Shown: one piece after another, positions 12,773 through 13,872 of the stretch | Layout: each line of letters starts with the position of its first letter | Numbering within the stretch: position 1 is the first letter of the stretch | NCBI GenBank assembly: GCA_021834865.1 | Contig: JAKBRD010000021.1 | Coordinates: 1-13,872 of the forward strand | Source: Microcaldota archaeon | GTDB taxonomy: Archaea; Micrarchaeota; Micrarchaeia; Micrarchaeales; Micrarchaeaceae | DNA: 13,872 bases | Direction: 5' to 3' | Notes under the pieces: generated by a model | What the model saw: only the letters and a program-made list of their open reading frames with translations | What the model was told of the DNA's origin: nothing | Databases searched by the model: none | Position numbers and translations under genes: made by a program

Positions 12773-13872
12773 TCAGCTCCTTCCATGCGTCAGGTACCTG
12801 TAGCGTATTACTACATCGTTTATAACGTCTATAGAATCCATGCACCTGTCGCTAAGTATCTCCATGTGCTCATAGATTTCCTTGTACTCGATTATCCTTT
12901 TTATATCGGTTCCCTGCATTATCCTTTTGAGCGACGACCTAAGTATTTGGTCTGCATCATTTTCATATCCGGAAGCCTCTATAGAATTGCTGCGTATCTT
13001 TCCTATTATCTCTTCAGCACTGAGATCGTTTAGTACAGATATGCTGTCCTTGAGTAGTGCGAAGCATTTTTCCGTTGCTTCTTCCATCCCAAGCATATCC
13101 TTTTCCACGTCCTTTATTTCGTATATCATGAACCTGGATCCTATAGCTTCTATACCATCCATTACATCGTCAAGTCTCTCTGCCAGGTGTGAAACGTCCC
13201 TGTATGATATGCTGCTTGCCCCGTAATTCGCGATGTAGTCCAGTATGTCATGGACCACAAGGTCTGCTTCATGCTCCTCGCCCTTAACCAAATCAAAAAA
13301 CTCCCTGTTGCTTATCTTTGATCTGAGCCGGTCATCGATGTAAGAAAAGCCCTTATCTATGTGGCTTATGAGCTGTTCAAACTCTGTTCCAAGGGTCCTG
13401 GTTATCAGGAATATCTCGTTTTCTCTCGACGTCTCTGAAAGCGATTTGCGCTTTGTTTCAGGGAGCAGAACCATTGTCACTACGAATCCAGCCAGCGCAA
13501 GAATGCCAAGCCCTCCGAGCAGTGCATATTTCCCAAGCTGTGTCAATATAACCGGAAAAGCCAAAGTAGACAGCGCTGCCCCAAGCTTCCCAGACATGGA
13601 AGCTATTCCATGGCCCCTGGCTCTGTACTGGGTTGGATATAGCTCGGCCGGATAAACATATGTTGTAGTGTTAGGGCCGTAATTGGAGAAGAAAAACGTC
13701 AGACCGTAAATGATGAAAAAGGCGAGAGGGATTATAGAAAGCAGATAGCTCCCAGCCAAAGCGAGCACTATGAAGCTTATTCCCATAGCTAGGAACCCTA
13801 TCGACTGTATCGGCTTTCTGCCCTCCCTGTCTATAAGCGCCACGGCAACCCAGTATCCCGGGACAGCGGCAA
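12773..13872 (-). CDS. MFS permease (PHS-like) fused to PhoU-like DUF47 domain, N-terminus cut by window edge
   Basis: The reading frame is open to the right edge, so the visible GTG at 13843 is internal; upstream codons read AAVPGYWVAVALIDREGRKP. That segment, GPNTTTYVYPAELYPTQYRARGHG and the glycine-rich helix after it resemble the PHS phosphate:H+ symporter group of the major facilitator superfamily. At least four membrane helices are visible up to about 13450, ending in the usual LPETK. After a short linker, bases from about 13396 to 12796 encode a helical domain matching DUF47 (PhoU-like, usually partner of Pit transporters). Its markers are KGEEHEADLVVHDI, AERLDDVMDGIE, and YKEIYEHMEILSDRCMDSIDVINDVVIRYR. 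It has two D/E-x3-D metal-binding motifs, DDVMD and EILSD. The predicted role is phosphate uptake with a cytoplasmic regulatory tail. MFS and DUF47 assignments are good; the phosphate substrate is inferred. Confidence 0.88.
   Translation of the reverse strand, partial: AAVPGYWVAVALIDREGRKPIQSIGFLAMGISFIVLALAGSYLLSIIPLAFFIIYGLTFFFSNYGPNTTTYVYPAELYPTQYRARGHGIASMSGKLGAALSTLAFPVILTQLGKYALLGGLGILALAGFVVTMVLLPETKRKSLSETSRENEIFLITRTLGTEFEQLISHIDKGFSYIDDRLRSKISNREFFDLVKGEEHEADLVVHDILDYIANYGASSISYRDVSHLAERLDDVMDGIEAIGSRFMIYEIKDVEKDMLGMEEATEKCFALLKDSISVLNDLSAEEIIGKIRSNSIEASGYENDADQILRSSLKRIMQGTDIKRIIEYKEIYEHMEILSDRCMDSIDVINDVVIRYRYLTHGRS

Noticed and set aside
13841..13843. GTG as the real start of the permease/DUF47 gene
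   Set aside because: The frame stays open to the window edge, and the upstream codons (AVPGYWVAVALIDREGRKP) continue a typical MFS helix-loop, so the gene is truncated by the window rather than starting here.

Overview
The window looks like a piece of an archaeal chromosome. The evidence is an archaeal-type valyl-tRNA synthetase, a UPF0200-family P-loop kinase (an archaeal family), TATA-box-like promoters about 25-30 bases upstream of start codons with no leader, and GAGGT/AGGTG ribosome sites only in front of genes inside operons. Dense packing, frequent TTG starts and this gene set would fit a small-genome, possibly acidophilic lineage such as Micrarchaeota. That placement is inference from recall and was not tested. 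No RNA gene, mobile element, CRISPR array or long repeat was seen, and no stretch over 300 bases lacks a gene.

Layout. Bases 1-2395 (-) hold valS, cut by the left edge. Bases 2480-3706 (-) hold an unrecognised protein with a PH-like N-terminal domain, followed by a perfect 11-bp hairpin and a T-run. A 188-212-base divergent region then leads to an agmatinase-family gene (3919-4812) and an overlapping histidine-phosphatase gene (4809-5426). A UPF0200 kinase (5468-6055, -) and a zinc-ribbon membrane protein (6125-6514, +) diverge from a 69-base promoter region.

The central block is a C4-dicarboxylate module: malic enzyme (6515-7792, -) and class II fumarase (7845-9242, -) diverge from a succinate dehydrogenase operon (9389-12757, +). 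The operon encodes the flavoprotein SdhA, the iron-sulfur protein SdhB, a 238-residue multi-pass anchor and a 60-residue two-helix membrane protein. Together they would carry succinate to fumarate, malate and pyruvate, with electrons passing to the membrane quinone pool. The anchor resembles the actinobacterial Sdh1-type anchor (Cys/His pairs at helix ends) rather than the classical SdhC/SdhD pair. The 60-residue protein is a candidate extra subunit.

Bases 12773-13872 (-), cut by the right edge, encode the C-terminal half of an MFS permease resembling the PHS phosphate:H+ symporter family, fused to a complete PhoU-like DUF47 domain. This looks like a phosphate permease with a built-in regulator. 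With the atypical SDH membrane part, it is the most notable feature of the window.
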